A stretch of DNA of 64,000 bases from Alteribacillus sp041949975 (GTDB lineage: Bacteria > Bacillota > Bacilli > Bacillales > Marinococcaceae): positions 62,001-126,000 of the forward strand of contig NZ_JBHFQG010000004.1 in assembly GCF_041949975.1 (NCBI RefSeq), given 5' to 3'. Made by a program: the position numbers and the translations under genes. Shown here in pieces: positions 18,909 through 27,295 of the stretch. The notes under the pieces are model-generated. The model made no database searches and was not told the DNA's origin. It worked only from the letters and a program-made list of their open reading frames with translations. Positions within the stretch are counted from its first letter, which is position 1, and the number at the start of each line of letters is the position of its first letter.

Positions 18909-18937
18909 ATTATAATATATTATGAATTTTTGTTCAA
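18909..18937 (-). promoter_or_regulatory. Sigma-A promoter of acsA
   Basis: Minus strand TTGAAC (18937-18932), exactly 17 bp, TATAAT (18914-18909). No good cre match lies just downstream, unlike the known CcpA control of B. subtilis acsA. Confidence 0.83.
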
Positions 18938-19116
18938 TTTATATTTGCAGGATAGTCCTCCTCCTCTCTTAAACAAGTATATTTTTTATTTCACCGCTGT
19001 TTTAATTTAAAACCCCGCCCCAAAAATTTATTGGTTGTCCCCAACGTCTGCATTCAATAATGTATAATAGAAAATAATTAACTTAGGTAATAAACAACAT
19101 AAAAGGTGGTACATGG

Positions 19117-19749
19117 ATGATCCATAAGAAGACGTATTATTCCAGGGAATTAGAGTTCGAAGGCCGTACTCTCCTTATGGAAGGCCCTATTTCAGGAAAA
19201 AAAATTCATGAATATGATTTTCATGAAGGGCTGGTAGCCTTCCGTCCTCCAGAAGAGCAAAAAAAAGCATTAATAGGTATTGCCGACCTGCCCGAGGGCC
19301 GTATTAACGCAGTTATCGATGAAAACACGATTGTCGGTTATGTTACGCTTGTGCACCCAGATCCACTTGAGCGGTGGTCCGAAGCAAATATGGAGAATCT
19401 GCTGGAGCTTGGAGCAATTGAGATTGCAGCAGAGTACCGGGGAGCAAAATTGGGAACAAACCTGCTTGAGTTTTCTATGCTGGACGATGCTGTAGAAGAC
19501 TATATTATTATAACAACAGAATATTATTGGCATTGGGATTTAAAAGGAAGCGGTTTGTCTGTGTGGGAATACAGAAAAGTTATGGAAAAAATGATGAATG
19601 CCGGAGGACTGGAGTGGATGGCAACCGACGACCCTGAAATCAGTTCTCACCCTGCCAATTGTTTAATGGTGCGAATTGGAGAACGTGTGGATAATGAGTC
19701 TATTCAACAATTTGATGCCGTTCGTTTTTCAAACCGCTTTATGCATTAG
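19117..19749 (+). CDS. acuA: Protein acetyltransferase AcuA
   Basis: GNAT-family acetyltransferase of 210 residues that acetylates and inactivates acetyl-CoA synthetase in B. subtilis. The acetyl-CoA binding region is around EIAAEYRGAKLGTNLLEF (about residues 107-124). ATG 19117 follows AAAGGTGG; an out-of-frame ATG at 19113 stops at once. First gene of acuABC and divergent from its target acsA, which makes the functional link strong. Confidence 0.94.
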   Translation: MIHKKTYYSRELEFEGRTLLMEGPISGKKIHEYDFHEGLVAFRPPEEQKKALIGIADLPEGRINAVIDENTIVGYVTLVHPDPLERWSEANMENLLELGAIEIAAEYRGAKLGTNLLEFSMLDDAVEDYIIITTEYYWHWDLKGSGLSVWEYRKVMEKMMNAGGLEWMATDDPEISSHPANCLMVRIGERVDNESIQQFDAVRFSNRFMH

Positions 19750-19785
19750 GCAGCTGTTCCTCCAACCATCATACCTGGATAAGTA

Positions 19786-19799
19786 TGAAAACGCTTAAA
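19786..19799. promoter_or_regulatory. Candidate cre site between acuA and acuB
   Basis: TGAAAACGCTTAAA matches the catabolite-responsive element TGAAARCGYTTWCW at 13 of 14 positions and abuts the acuB ribosome binding site. CcpA bound here would block elongation into acuBC or affect translation only indirectly. Functional role is inferred. Confidence 0.5.
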
Positions 19800-19816
19800 G
19801 GGGTGAACTTTGAAAC

Positions 19817-20464
19817 ATGCTCGTAGAAGAAATTATGAAAACAAATATTATAACTATCTCAAAGCATACCACTATTAAAGAAGCCATGGAGCTGCTTCAT
19901 CAAAACAAAGTCCGGCATATTCCCGTGGTAGAAGACAACTATAAGATCGCCGGTATTGTTTCAGATAGAGATATTCGAGATGCCAGTCCTTCTATCTTTC
20001 ATATGAACGAACATGAAGAAGATCTGAATAATCCGGCCTCTAAAATAATGAAATTTCCTGTCGTTACTATACAGCCGCTGGAGTTTGTAGAAGAAGCAGC
20101 AGTTATATTGTATGAAAATGATATCAGTGCCCTTCCTGTCGTCAATGAAGAAGACAAAGTGGTGGGCATACTGACAGAAACCGATGTCTTACATACACTT
20201 GTGAAACTTACAGGGGCCCACCAGCCTTCCTCAAGAATCGAAGTCCAGGTACCGAACCTTTCCGGTCAGCTGGCTGAAATATCTTCTATTTTCAAAGAAA
20301 ACAAAGTGAACGTGACGAGTGTGCTCGTTTACCCTAACCCTGAACCTGATACTAAAATTTTAACCTTCCGAGTACAAACAATGGACCCTAGACATATTAT
20401 TAAACAAATTGAATCTAAAGGCTATGAAATTAAGTGGCCGCGCATTCCGGGGATAAATCAATGA
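19817..20464 (+). CDS. acuB: AcuB, CBS-ACT domain protein
   Basis: Cytosolic protein of 215 residues with two CBS domains (about 1-60 and 73-135), followed by an ACT-like domain (about 140-210, VQVPNLSGQLAEISSIF). CBS pairs commonly bind adenine nucleotides, so a role as energy or acetyl sensor for the acetate system is plausible, but its exact function is unsettled even in B. subtilis. AAAGGGG precedes the ATG. Its stop overlaps the acuC start by 4 bp (ATGA). Confidence 0.94.
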   Translation: MLVEEIMKTNIITISKHTTIKEAMELLHQNKVRHIPVVEDNYKIAGIVSDRDIRDASPSIFHMNEHEEDLNNPASKIMKFPVVTIQPLEFVEEAAVILYENDISALPVVNEEDKVVGILTETDVLHTLVKLTGAHQPSSRIEVQVPNLSGQLAEISSIFKENKVNVTSVLVYPNPEPDTKILTFRVQTMDPRHIIKQIESKGYEIKWPRIPGINQ

Positions 20465-21630
20465 CACGTGAAGCTATTTTTGTTTACTCGGAAGAACAAT
20501 TAACCTACAAATTCAGTGAAGATCATCCATTTAATCATCTGAGGCTAAATTTAACACATGATTTATTAAAATCGATCGGTGCTCTTCATTCGGATGTGAT
20601 CATTCCTCCAAGAATGGCCACAGACAAGGAAATTGAGCTTATTCATGATAAAGCGTATATCAACGCGATCAAATCTGCAGGAGAAGGAAAACTGAGCCGT
20701 GGAATTGCAAATAATTATGGCATTGGTACAGAAGATACACCTATTTTTCCACACATGCATGAAGCTGCCTCTTTGCTGGTAGGAGGAACACTCACAGCTG
20801 TAGATATGGTGATGGAAGGAAAAAGTAAGCATGCTCTCAATCTTGGCGGAGGGCTTCATCATGGCTTCAGAGGAAAAGCTTCGGGGTTTTGTATCTATAA
20901 TGACAGCTCTATTGCTATTGAATATATGCGCCGCAAATATGGCGTTCGAGTATTATATGTTGATACCGATGCACATCATGGCGACGGAGTACAATGGGCT
21001 TTTTACGATGACCCGGAGGTTTGTACATTATCTATCCATGAAACAGGACGTTACTTGTTTCCTGGCACAGGCAGCGTAAATGAAAAAGGGCACGGTCAAG
21101 GTTTTGGTTTCTCTATTAACCTTCCTATTGATGCATTTACCGAAGACGAGTCCTTTCTTGAATGTTATGAAACTGCTTTTCGAGAAGTGATTGAATTTTT
21201 TAAACCTGATGTTATACTTACTCAAAATGGGGCTGATGCTCATTACTATGACCCTTTAACTCATTTATCTTCATCCATCAAAACCTATTGCCATATTCCA
21301 AAACTGGCACACGAACTGGCTCATGAATATTGTGATGGAAAATGGATTGCAGTAGGAGGAGGCGGCTATGATATGTGGCGTGTTGTACCGAGAGCCTGGT
21401 CTATGATTTGGCTGGAGATGACCAACCAAACACCTCTTATTAAACAGGGAATCCCAAAAGAATGGCATGATAAATGGCAGCCTAAAGCTCCTGTTACTTT
21501 GCCGGCATCCTGGACAGACCCGGAAGATATGTACCCTGCGATTCCAAGAAGGTCTGAAATCATGGAAAAAAACCATAAAACGTTAGAAAAAGCACTTTTT
21601 CACATCCGTAATGAAAAAAATAAAAGGTAA
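20461..21630 (+). CDS. acuC: AcuC, class I/II histone deacetylase-like protein deacetylase
   Basis: Zinc-dependent deacetylase that reactivates acetylated AcsA in B. subtilis. The 389 residues show GGGLHHGFRG, the metal site VDTDAHHGDGVQ, LSIHETGRYLFPGTG, NGADAHYYDPL and the active-site tyrosine region GGGGYDMWRVVPRAW. ATG 20461 is chosen because of the ATGA overlap with acuB; an in-frame upstream opening at 20434 lies inside acuB. No strong terminator follows at once. Confidence 0.95.
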   Translation: MTREAIFVYSEEQLTYKFSEDHPFNHLRLNLTHDLLKSIGALHSDVIIPPRMATDKEIELIHDKAYINAIKSAGEGKLSRGIANNYGIGTEDTPIFPHMHEAASLLVGGTLTAVDMVMEGKSKHALNLGGGLHHGFRGKASGFCIYNDSSIAIEYMRRKYGVRVLYVDTDAHHGDGVQWAFYDDPEVCTLSIHETGRYLFPGTGSVNEKGHGQGFGFSINLPIDAFTEDESFLECYETAFREVIEFFKPDVILTQNGADAHYYDPLTHLSSSIKTYCHIPKLAHELAHEYCDGKWIAVGGGGYDMWRVVPRAWSMIWLEMTNQTPLIKQGIPKEWHDKWQPKAPVTLPASWTDPEDMYPAIPRRSEIMEKNHKTLEKALFHIRNEKNKR

Positions 21631-21808
21631 CAAGCGCATACTCAAAAAGCAAAGACCTGTAGTTGCATGACTTCATATTAGGGACATGCTGCGATCCCGC
21701 TAATGCTTTGGACAAAACTTCCAAGAACGCAGTGGTACCATTTTGCTCTGGAGAAGCCGTGTGTACTCTCTTTGGAACCACGTACAATAGGGAATGTAAA
21801 ATACAATG

Positions 21809-21849
21809 GGGGTGTCCATAGCCGGTTTTTATCGACTAGCGGACACCCC
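21809..21849. terminator. Hairpin between acuC and motS
   Basis: Perfect stem GGGGTGTCC (21809-21817) and GGACACCCC (21841-21849) without a T-run on either strand. It may aid termination of acuC, but is not a classic terminator. Confidence 0.4.
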
Positions 21850-21856
21850 TCATATT

Positions 21857-21900
21857 AAAAGGACAACCCGATTTCTTGATGAGAAACAGGTTATCCTTTT
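21857..21900. terminator. Terminator of motPS
   Basis: AAAAGGACAACC (21857-21868) pairs with GGTTATCCTTTT (21889-21900), directly after the motS stop on the minus strand; T-rich flanks on both strands. Confidence 0.75.
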
Positions 21901-21902
21901 AA

Positions 21903-22667
21903 TTAAATATCACCAGCTCCTTCCATTAAATCCTGTTCATAAGCTGGATCGGATATAACAATAACCACGCGCCGGTTTTCTCTTAGGTTGTCCTCGGAAT
22001 TGTTAGGAGCGATTGGCCGTGTTTCACCATAACCAGCAGCTATAAAGCGATCGGAATCTAGAGAATGATTATCTGTTAAATAGCGAATCACACTGCTTGC
22101 CCTCGCCCCGGATAATTCCCAGTTCGAAGGATAGCGATATGTAGAAATTGGCCGGTTATCTGTATGGCCTTCAACTTTAACAAGGTTAGGCAGAGAATGC
22201 AGGAGGGTTCCTACTTTATTTAAAAATGGTTCAGCATCGTTTAGTATGTCTGCTTCTCCCGTATCGAAGAGAAGCTGCTCCTGCAAAACGAGAACAACAC
22301 CCCTATCATCTCTGGTTGCAGAAATATGATCATTTAAATCATTTTCTTGAAGATAAGTTTCTACTTCATTTAACAGTTCATCTAGGTCCATTTCTTGATC
22401 TGTTTGTTCATCATTCATTCCACTGTATAGATCTGCTTCATTTTGAGCTGTTCCCTGGTCCGCATTTTCAAATTCTATCATAGAAGGAAAATGTTCAAGG
22501 ATTTCTCTGTTTTGAAAAGAATCTGCAATAGCTTCAAATTTTTTAGCGTCAATCACCGACATCGAAAAGAGCATCACAAAAAATACAAGGACAAGAAGAA
22601 TCATATCCGAAAATGTAACCATCCACTTCGGTGATCCTTTTTGAGGCTTTCGAACTCTACGCCTCAT
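21903..22667 (-). CDS. motS: Flagellar stator subunit MotS (MotB type)
   Basis: Peptidoglycan-anchored half of the MotPS stator, which in Bacillus uses sodium ions. The 254 residues include a transmembrane helix with the ion-binding aspartate in TFSDMILLVLVFFVMLFSMS (Asp21), an acidic linker, and an OmpA-like wall-binding domain (about 110-245) with VKVEGHTDNRPI. The start overlaps the motP end by 11 bp. Placement beside ccpA is as in B. subtilis, which is why MotS is preferred over the proton-type MotB. Confidence 0.9.
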   Translation of the reverse strand: MRRRVRKPQKGSPKWMVTFSDMILLVLVFFVMLFSMSVIDAKKFEAIADSFQNREILEHFPSMIEFENADQGTAQNEADLYSGMNDEQTDQEMDLDELLNEVETYLQENDLNDHISATRDDRGVVLVLQEQLLFDTGEADILNDAEPFLNKVGTLLHSLPNLVKVEGHTDNRPISTYRYPSNWELSGARASSVIRYLTDNHSLDSDRFIAAGYGETRPIAPNNSEDNLRENRRVVIVISDPAYEQDLMEGAGDI

Positions 22668-23466
22668 TAGCTAGCTCCTCCGTTTCTTCAAGTTCTTCAT
22701 CCTTTCCATTTTCCCTTACAAATGCACTTAGTTTTTCTTCTAAAATTTTAGGATTTTGACCGGACTGAACACCAATAACTCCTTCAACGACTATTTGTTT
22801 CACAAACACTTCATCATCTGTTTTTTGTTCTAGTTTACTAGAGATTGGTAGAAAAATAAGGTTAGCCAATATCGTTCCATAAAGCGTTGTTATAAGTGCC
22901 AGAGCCATATTAGGGCCGAGGGTTGCAGGGTCTTCTAGTTCTTGCAGCATGAGTACAAGACCTATCAAAGTCCCTACCATCCCCCAGGCTGGTGCATATT
23001 CCCCGGCCTTCTCAAATAACAGTCGGCCTTTTTTATGACGTTCTTCCATAGCAACTACTTCTGCCATCATAATATCCTTTATTATATCTGGTTCAATACC
23101 ATCTACCGCAAGTAATACACCTTTTTTTATAAACGGGTCTTCTACCTCATCAAGACCTGCTTCTAATGCGAGCAAGCCTTCCCGGCGTGCTTTAGTAGAC
23201 AGATTAACAAACGTGTCAATTAATTGATTTAAATCATGTTCTTCGTAGCGAAACACTTCGCGCGTGACTCTTGGCAAAGCCTTCATTTCTTGTGAAGAAA
23301 AATTAATTAACAATGCAGCAGCAATCCCTCCAAATACAATAAGGAAAGAAGCAAGCTGGATAAAAAACACAACAGAACCCATGCCCGCGTTGGTAAATAC
23401 TGCAAACAGCAAGGTCGATATCCCTACTAGTATTCCTATGGGCGTCAATATATCAAATTTTTTCAT
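22657..23466 (-). CDS. motP: Flagellar stator subunit MotP (MotA type)
   Basis: Inner-membrane stator protein of 269 residues with four transmembrane helices (about 8-28, 32-53, 155-175, 188-208). The cytoplasmic loop between helices 2 and 3 carries charged residues that contact the rotor. AWGMVGTLIGLVLML and PNMALALITTLYGTILAN are typical MotA/PomA motifs. Co-transcribed and overlapping with motS. The coupling ion is inferred from family placement, not shown by sequence alone. Confidence 0.92.
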   Translation of the reverse strand: MKKFDILTPIGILVGISTLLFAVFTNAGMGSVVFFIQLASFLIVFGGIAAALLINFSSQEMKALPRVTREVFRYEEHDLNQLIDTFVNLSTKARREGLLALEAGLDEVEDPFIKKGVLLAVDGIEPDIIKDIMMAEVVAMEERHKKGRLLFEKAGEYAPAWGMVGTLIGLVLMLQELEDPATLGPNMALALITTLYGTILANLIFLPISSKLEQKTDDEVFVKQIVVEGVIGVQSGQNPKILEEKLSAFVRENGKDEELEETEELANEA

Positions 23467-23576
23467 ACGCCGATCCCTGACTCCCTATAAATTAAAATTT
23501 TCACATACCACGCATGCAGGCACGAGCAAGCAATTTTGAAGCATGCATTTTACCCAGCTGTTTTTTTATGAGATTC

Positions 23577-24578
23577 TTAAAAAGAAGTAGAATCTCTATA
23601 TTCAAGCCGGTGAGGCAGCTCCACCACTTCATCTTGAACTTCTTCTTTATTCATATACTTTGTTAACAGGCGCATAGACACGGCTCCAATATCGTACATT
23701 GGCTGAACAACCGTAGTAAGAGTGGGGCGTACCATGGTGGCAAGGCGTGTATTGTCAAAACCTATGACTTCTACATCCTCTGGTACCTTTAAGCCATCAT
23801 CCTGCAGTCCATGTATAACGCCTAATGCCATTTCATCGGTTGCTGCAAAAACGGCAGTTGGCGGGTTTTCCAGCTTTCTAAGTTCCTGTACAGCCTCTAT
23901 ACCGGAATCGTAGGTATAATCCCCGACTGCTACCAGGTTTTCATCAAAACCTTGTCCTTTTTCTTCGCAAGCTTTTTTATACCCGCTGAATTTCTGGTAT
24001 CCATTTACCGGGTCTTCTAAAGAACCAGATACCATTCCAACTCTTTTGTGGCCTGCTTCAATTAATTCGGTTACAGCGTCAAAAGCTGCTTGATGGTAGT
24101 CGATATTTACAGAAGGTATTTCCTTATTTTCATCTAATGTCGCTGCCAAAACAACTGGAACCGGTGAGCGTTTAAACTGTTCTACGTGTTCTGGGGTTAT
24201 TTCGCCGCCCATAAACAAAATACCGTCCACCTGCTTTTCAAGCAGTGTGTTAATCAAATGAATTTCTTTTTCTTTATTCTGGTCAGAGTTACTAAGGATG
24301 ATGTTATATTTGTACATCGTTGCAATGTCCTCAATTCCGCGTGCTAATTCAGCAAAAAATATGCTTGAAATATCTGGAATTATTACACCGACCGTCGTTG
24401 TTTTCTTGCTGGCAAGACCACGAGCTACCGCATTAGGGCGGTATCCTAGCCTTTCAATTGCGTCCAGTACCTTTTTTCTGGTTGCTGGCTTAACATTAGG
24501 GTTTCCGTTCACTACGCGTGAGACAGTAGCCATTGAAACCCCTGCTTCTCGTGCTACATCGTAAATGGTTGTATTCAC
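23577..24578 (-). CDS. ccpA: Catabolite control protein A
   Basis: LacI-family global regulator that, with HPr-Ser-P, binds cre sites to repress or activate carbon genes. The 333 residues begin TIYDVAREAGVSMATVSRVV, the helix-turn-helix plus hinge (to about 60), followed by the periplasmic-binding-like sensor domain with GVIIPDISSIFFAELARGIE. GTG 24578 is preceded by GAGGAGG at 8 bases. Lies upstream of motPS on the same strand. Candidate cre sites at 45577 and 19786 are possible local targets. Confidence 0.97.
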   Translation of the reverse strand: MNTTIYDVAREAGVSMATVSRVVNGNPNVKPATRKKVLDAIERLGYRPNAVARGLASKKTTTVGVIIPDISSIFFAELARGIEDIATMYKYNIILSNSDQNKEKEIHLINTLLEKQVDGILFMGGEITPEHVEQFKRSPVPVVLAATLDENKEIPSVNIDYHQAAFDAVTELIEAGHKRVGMVSGSLEDPVNGYQKFSGYKKACEEKGQGFDENLVAVGDYTYDSGIEAVQELRKLENPPTAVFAATDEMALGVIHGLQDDGLKVPEDVEVIGFDNTRLATMVRPTLTTVVQPMYDIGAVSMRLLTKYMNKEEVQDEVVELPHRLEYRDSTSF

Positions 24579-24756
24579 TCCGAAAGCCTCCTCTTTCTTC
24601 CTTTCATTATACTTTCATAACGTAGTGTTATCATATTATAACTAAAGGAGGTTCCGCAATTCCTTTCCCTAGTTATATCGGTATGTTCACCAAATTTTAC
24701 ACTATTTTATACTAAATACGACAATTTTTTATAACTTCTTCTTCGTAAGAATACGG

Positions 24757-24794
24757 AAAAAACGCCTTCCCTGTTTCAGGAAGACGCCTTTTGA
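24757..24794 (-). terminator. Terminator of aroA
   Basis: Minus strand AAGGCGTCTTCC...GGAAGGCGTTTTTT hairpin just after the aroA stop; ccpA therefore has to rely largely on its own promoter or on read-through. Confidence 0.85.
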
Positions 24795-24797
24795 TGC

Positions 24798-25883
24798 TTA
24801 TAATTTGTATAAACCGGAATCACGTAATGATTGAATGAATTCATTAAATTGCGGAATATCCATTTGCTGAGCGGAATCAGACAACGCCACTGCCGGGTCT
24901 GGATGAACCTCTGCCATAACTGCATCTGCTCCAATAGCAAGAGCTGCTTTCGCCGCTGGAAGAAGTAAGTCACGTCTTCCGGTAGAATGCGTAACATCCG
25001 CCAATACTGGAAGGTGTGTTTCTTGTTTCAATATAGGAACAGCAGAGATATCTAAAGTATTTCTTGTAGCTTTTTCATAGGTACGAATACCGCGTTCACA
25101 TAACATAACGTTTTCGTTACCTTTAGCAAGAATGTATTCAGCTGCTTTTATAAATTCATCAATAGTGGCCGACAGTCCGCGTTTAAGAAGAACTGGCTTA
25201 CCTGCGCTTCCTGCTTCTTTGAGCAGATCAAAGTTTTGCATATTACGGGCACCGATTTGGATAACATCGAGGTATTCAGTGGCTAAGCCAATGTCTGCCG
25301 GATTCATCACTTCACTAATAACTACCATATCCAATTCATCTGCAACACGCTTTAAAATTTCGAGTCCTTCTTTTCCAAGACCCTGGAAATCATATGGAGA
25401 AGTACGAGGTTTAAAAGCCCCGCCGCGAAGCAGCTTTAAACCATGTTCTTTCATAGCAGAAGCTACTTCGTATACTTGCTCGTAGCTTTCAACAGAACAC
25501 GGACCAGCAATAAGTCTTTGGGTTCCGTCGCCAACTGCTTCTCCTTTTAAGTTAACAATGGTATCTTCTGCTTTTTTCTTTCTGGACACAAGCAATGCTT
25601 TGCGGTTATCATCCTCTTGCAATTCAAGACTCGCCTGAAAAATTTGTTTAAATAAATGCTGCAACGTGGAGGTCTCAAATGGTCCATCATTGTTTTCAGC
25701 AATCATATCAAGCATTTTTCTTTCTCTGACTGGATCAAAACGTTTCTGACCAGCTATACTTTTTACCTGGCCAATGTCCTGAACCAGGCGGGCACGTTCA
25801 TTTATTAAATCTAATAGTTTCATATTTACATCGTCAAGCTGTTCTCGCAAAGCATCTAATTGTTCGTTACTCATTTTCTCCAC
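24798..25883 (-). CDS. aroA: Bifunctional chorismate mutase / DAHP synthase AroA(G)
   Basis: First enzyme of the shikimate pathway, condensing phosphoenolpyruvate and erythrose 4-phosphate. The 361 residues have an N-terminal AroQ-type chorismate mutase (about 5-90), which senses chorismate/prephenate for feedback control, and a C-terminal DAHP synthase (about 105-361) with IAGPCSVES, GGAFKPRTSPYDFQG, VLLKRG and DVTHSTGRR. AAGGAGTGG precedes the ATG. Upstream lies a consensus promoter. Adjacent to ccpA as in B. subtilis, but the expected ytxJ is missing on the other side. Confidence 0.97.
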   Translation of the reverse strand: MEKMSNEQLDALREQLDDVNMKLLDLINERARLVQDIGQVKSIAGQKRFDPVRERKMLDMIAENNDGPFETSTLQHLFKQIFQASLELQEDDNRKALLVSRKKKAEDTIVNLKGEAVGDGTQRLIAGPCSVESYEQVYEVASAMKEHGLKLLRGGAFKPRTSPYDFQGLGKEGLEILKRVADELDMVVISEVMNPADIGLATEYLDVIQIGARNMQNFDLLKEAGSAGKPVLLKRGLSATIDEFIKAAEYILAKGNENVMLCERGIRTYEKATRNTLDISAVPILKQETHLPVLADVTHSTGRRDLLLPAAKAALAIGADAVMAEVHPDPAVALSDSAQQMDIPQFNEFIQSLRDSGLYKL

Positions 25884-25943
25884 TCCTTAGGTCTCAGTTT
25901 CCATTTTTTTGATATGTGTTACATTTCTTAATGATTAGGGACT

Positions 25944-25972
25944 ATTATATACGAAGATTTACAGAATGTCAG
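25944..25972 (-). promoter_or_regulatory. Sigma-A promoter of aroA
   Basis: Minus strand CTGACA (25972-25967), 17-bp spacer, TATAAT (25949-25944), about 60 bp before the start codon. Confidence 0.83.
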
Positions 25973-25989
25973 CCCCTTTTTCTTTATTA

Positions 25990-26003
25990 ATTAAACGCTT
26001 TTA
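25990..26003. promoter_or_regulatory. Weak cre-like palindrome upstream of the aroA promoter
   Basis: Minus-strand TAAAAGCGTTTAAT matches the CcpA operator consensus at about 12 of 14 positions and lies about 20 bp upstream of the -35 box, a position from which CcpA can activate. Confidence 0.35.
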
Positions 26004-26540
26004 AGTGTTAAAGTAAAAAATGTTAATTTATCAGTAAATCCTCCATTTTTATTCAAAAATTTTTTGCAGCTTCGGCTTTCATCATGCAGAAAGTGATGTT
26101 TAGAGCCGACGAGTGCCGATATCTAAAGCGAATAGTTGCTGCCCGGTTGCTTTCATAATAACCACACCCTTTTAGAAAAACTCAATTTACCACCTTGTAA
26201 AGGAGCGAGCCGAATTAGAAATGGGATATACTGTATTAGAGGAGGACATTGTCCCACTTGAACTTGGATTCTTGCTTTGGAAGCGGAAAAAGAGCAAACA
26301 TTTTCCGTTTACATAGAAAACATTCAGAAAAACGGAGCAACGCGGATATAAATCAGAAGGTTCAACATCTGGACAAAATCACAACAAAACCTGTTTCGGT
26401 ATCGTTTATCTTTCAAGACGTTTTTAACTACGTTGACATTGATTTAAACCATGCCTCTTCTCATCAATAGACATTAACTAGAAATGAGGAGCCTGCGTCC
26501 TTTGCCGAAGACCTCCTTAATGGAGATGTCATTGAACTTT
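26004..26540. other. Gene-free AT-rich stretch upstream of aroA
   Basis: Only short open frames without conserved motifs. The one at 26249-26470 begins soon after a stretch with AGAGGAGGACA but resembles no family I know and contains no domain signature. It could be decayed coding sequence; B. subtilis has ytxJ at this position, yet no thioredoxin-like WC-x-x-C pattern was seen. Confidence 0.4.
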
Positions 26541-26559
26541 TTTTTCAAGATTAAATACA

Positions 26560-26790
26560 AAGTAAATGAGAGCTCGAAAGTAAGAGGGAGTTCCTTTTAC
26601 TTCCACCGGATTTTCTTTTTTGCAGCATACGTGTGATTGTGCTGTGCCTTTTCGAAAAACAATAGGCTGTAAACTCATATCAGGAGAAAGCCAGGAGGAA
26701 CAGTAATCAAAGAAGGCTCTTGGCACTCGAAATCGGAGGAAGAAAGAAGGAGGATCTTGAAAAGATTTTGGAGCCCAGTCACCCGTATTT
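26560..26790. repeat. Degenerate minisatellite-like sequence
   Basis: ACAGTAATCAAAGAAGGCTC followed by TTGGCACTCGAAA at about 26699-26731 resembles the tandem unit at 41536-41738 (CGGTCACCAAGGAGGGCTC, TTGGCACCCGAAAC). Neighbouring sequence, including GAGAGCTCGAAAGTAAGAGG near 26571, looks like more diverged units. Relics of the same family. Confidence 0.5.
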
Positions 26791-26835
26791 CTAGGGTTGT
26801 TGGCAGGAGGGGCCCTCTGTACAAAAAGAGAAAAA

Positions 26836-27244
26836 GAACAAAAGCGCAAGCGCCCTGATCAGCCTCGACAGGTAAATGTTCAGTCATGAAAGGCGCTCTT
26901 ACTTCCACAGGATGTGGTGACTTCTGCGTTGCACTTTCGTCGCCAAAAACGCCACGTCCTGTGGCATTGGCGACATTAGCACGTCCTGTGCGTCGACGTG
27001 TGCGTCTTTAGCAGATGGGTCCTGAAGGATGTTCGACTAAGAACGTCACGTCCTGTGACAACGTCGAACTGGCTTGCACAGGATGTCTGACTTTTGCGTT
27101 GCGAACACGATGTTCGCGATTCTAGCAAAAGTTCCTTAAACCGTCTTGGGCCTCCGAGAGGCTGGGCGCTGAAGCTAGACGCGGATCAAACAATATGAAG
27201 ATAGTTATCCACAACTTGTAAAAACATAATTTCCTAAACAACAA
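26836..27244. repeat. Structured dispersed repeat, expanded copy A
   Basis: About 409 bp. Left end GAACAAAAGCGCAAGCGCC...AGCCTCGACAGGTAAATGTT; right end GAGAGGCTGGGCGCTGAAGC...AGACGCGGAT, then GTTATCCACAACTTG...CATAATTTCCTAAACAACAA. The ends pair (GCGCC/GGGCGC and AGCCTC/GAGGCT). Between them lie nested hairpins, for example CTTTTGC...GCAAAAG enclosing GCGAACA...TGTTCGC, and many copies of the word ACGTCCTGTG or its complement. Copy B at 45691 is nearly the same; copy C at 47443 is a compact version. Confidence 0.85.
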
Positions 27245-27295
27245 GCAAAACAGCCTTGAGAATAGCTCCTTTTGAATTAGCGTCAGCTTATTATT

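Noticed and set aside
19040..19068. acuA promoter with TATAAT at 19063-19068
   Set aside because: The -10 box is good, but no acceptable -35 was found at 16-18 bp; not listed as a feature.
21560..21787. Minus-strand 75-codon frame after acuC
   Set aside because: Half overlaps acuC antisense; no start signal, no family resemblance.
26249..26470. Possible 73-residue protein upstream of aroA
   Set aside because: An AGGAGG-like word is nearby but too far for a good start, and the product has no recognisable features; kept only as a remark on the gene-free stretch.
26529..26908. Two overlapping minus-strand frames of 77-106 codons
   Set aside because: They cover degenerate repeat sequence and the edge of repeat A, show no domain, and lack a ribosome binding site.
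26836..27244. Insertion sequence
   Set aside because: No transposase frame, and the whole length is made of hairpin sequence; at most a non-autonomous element.
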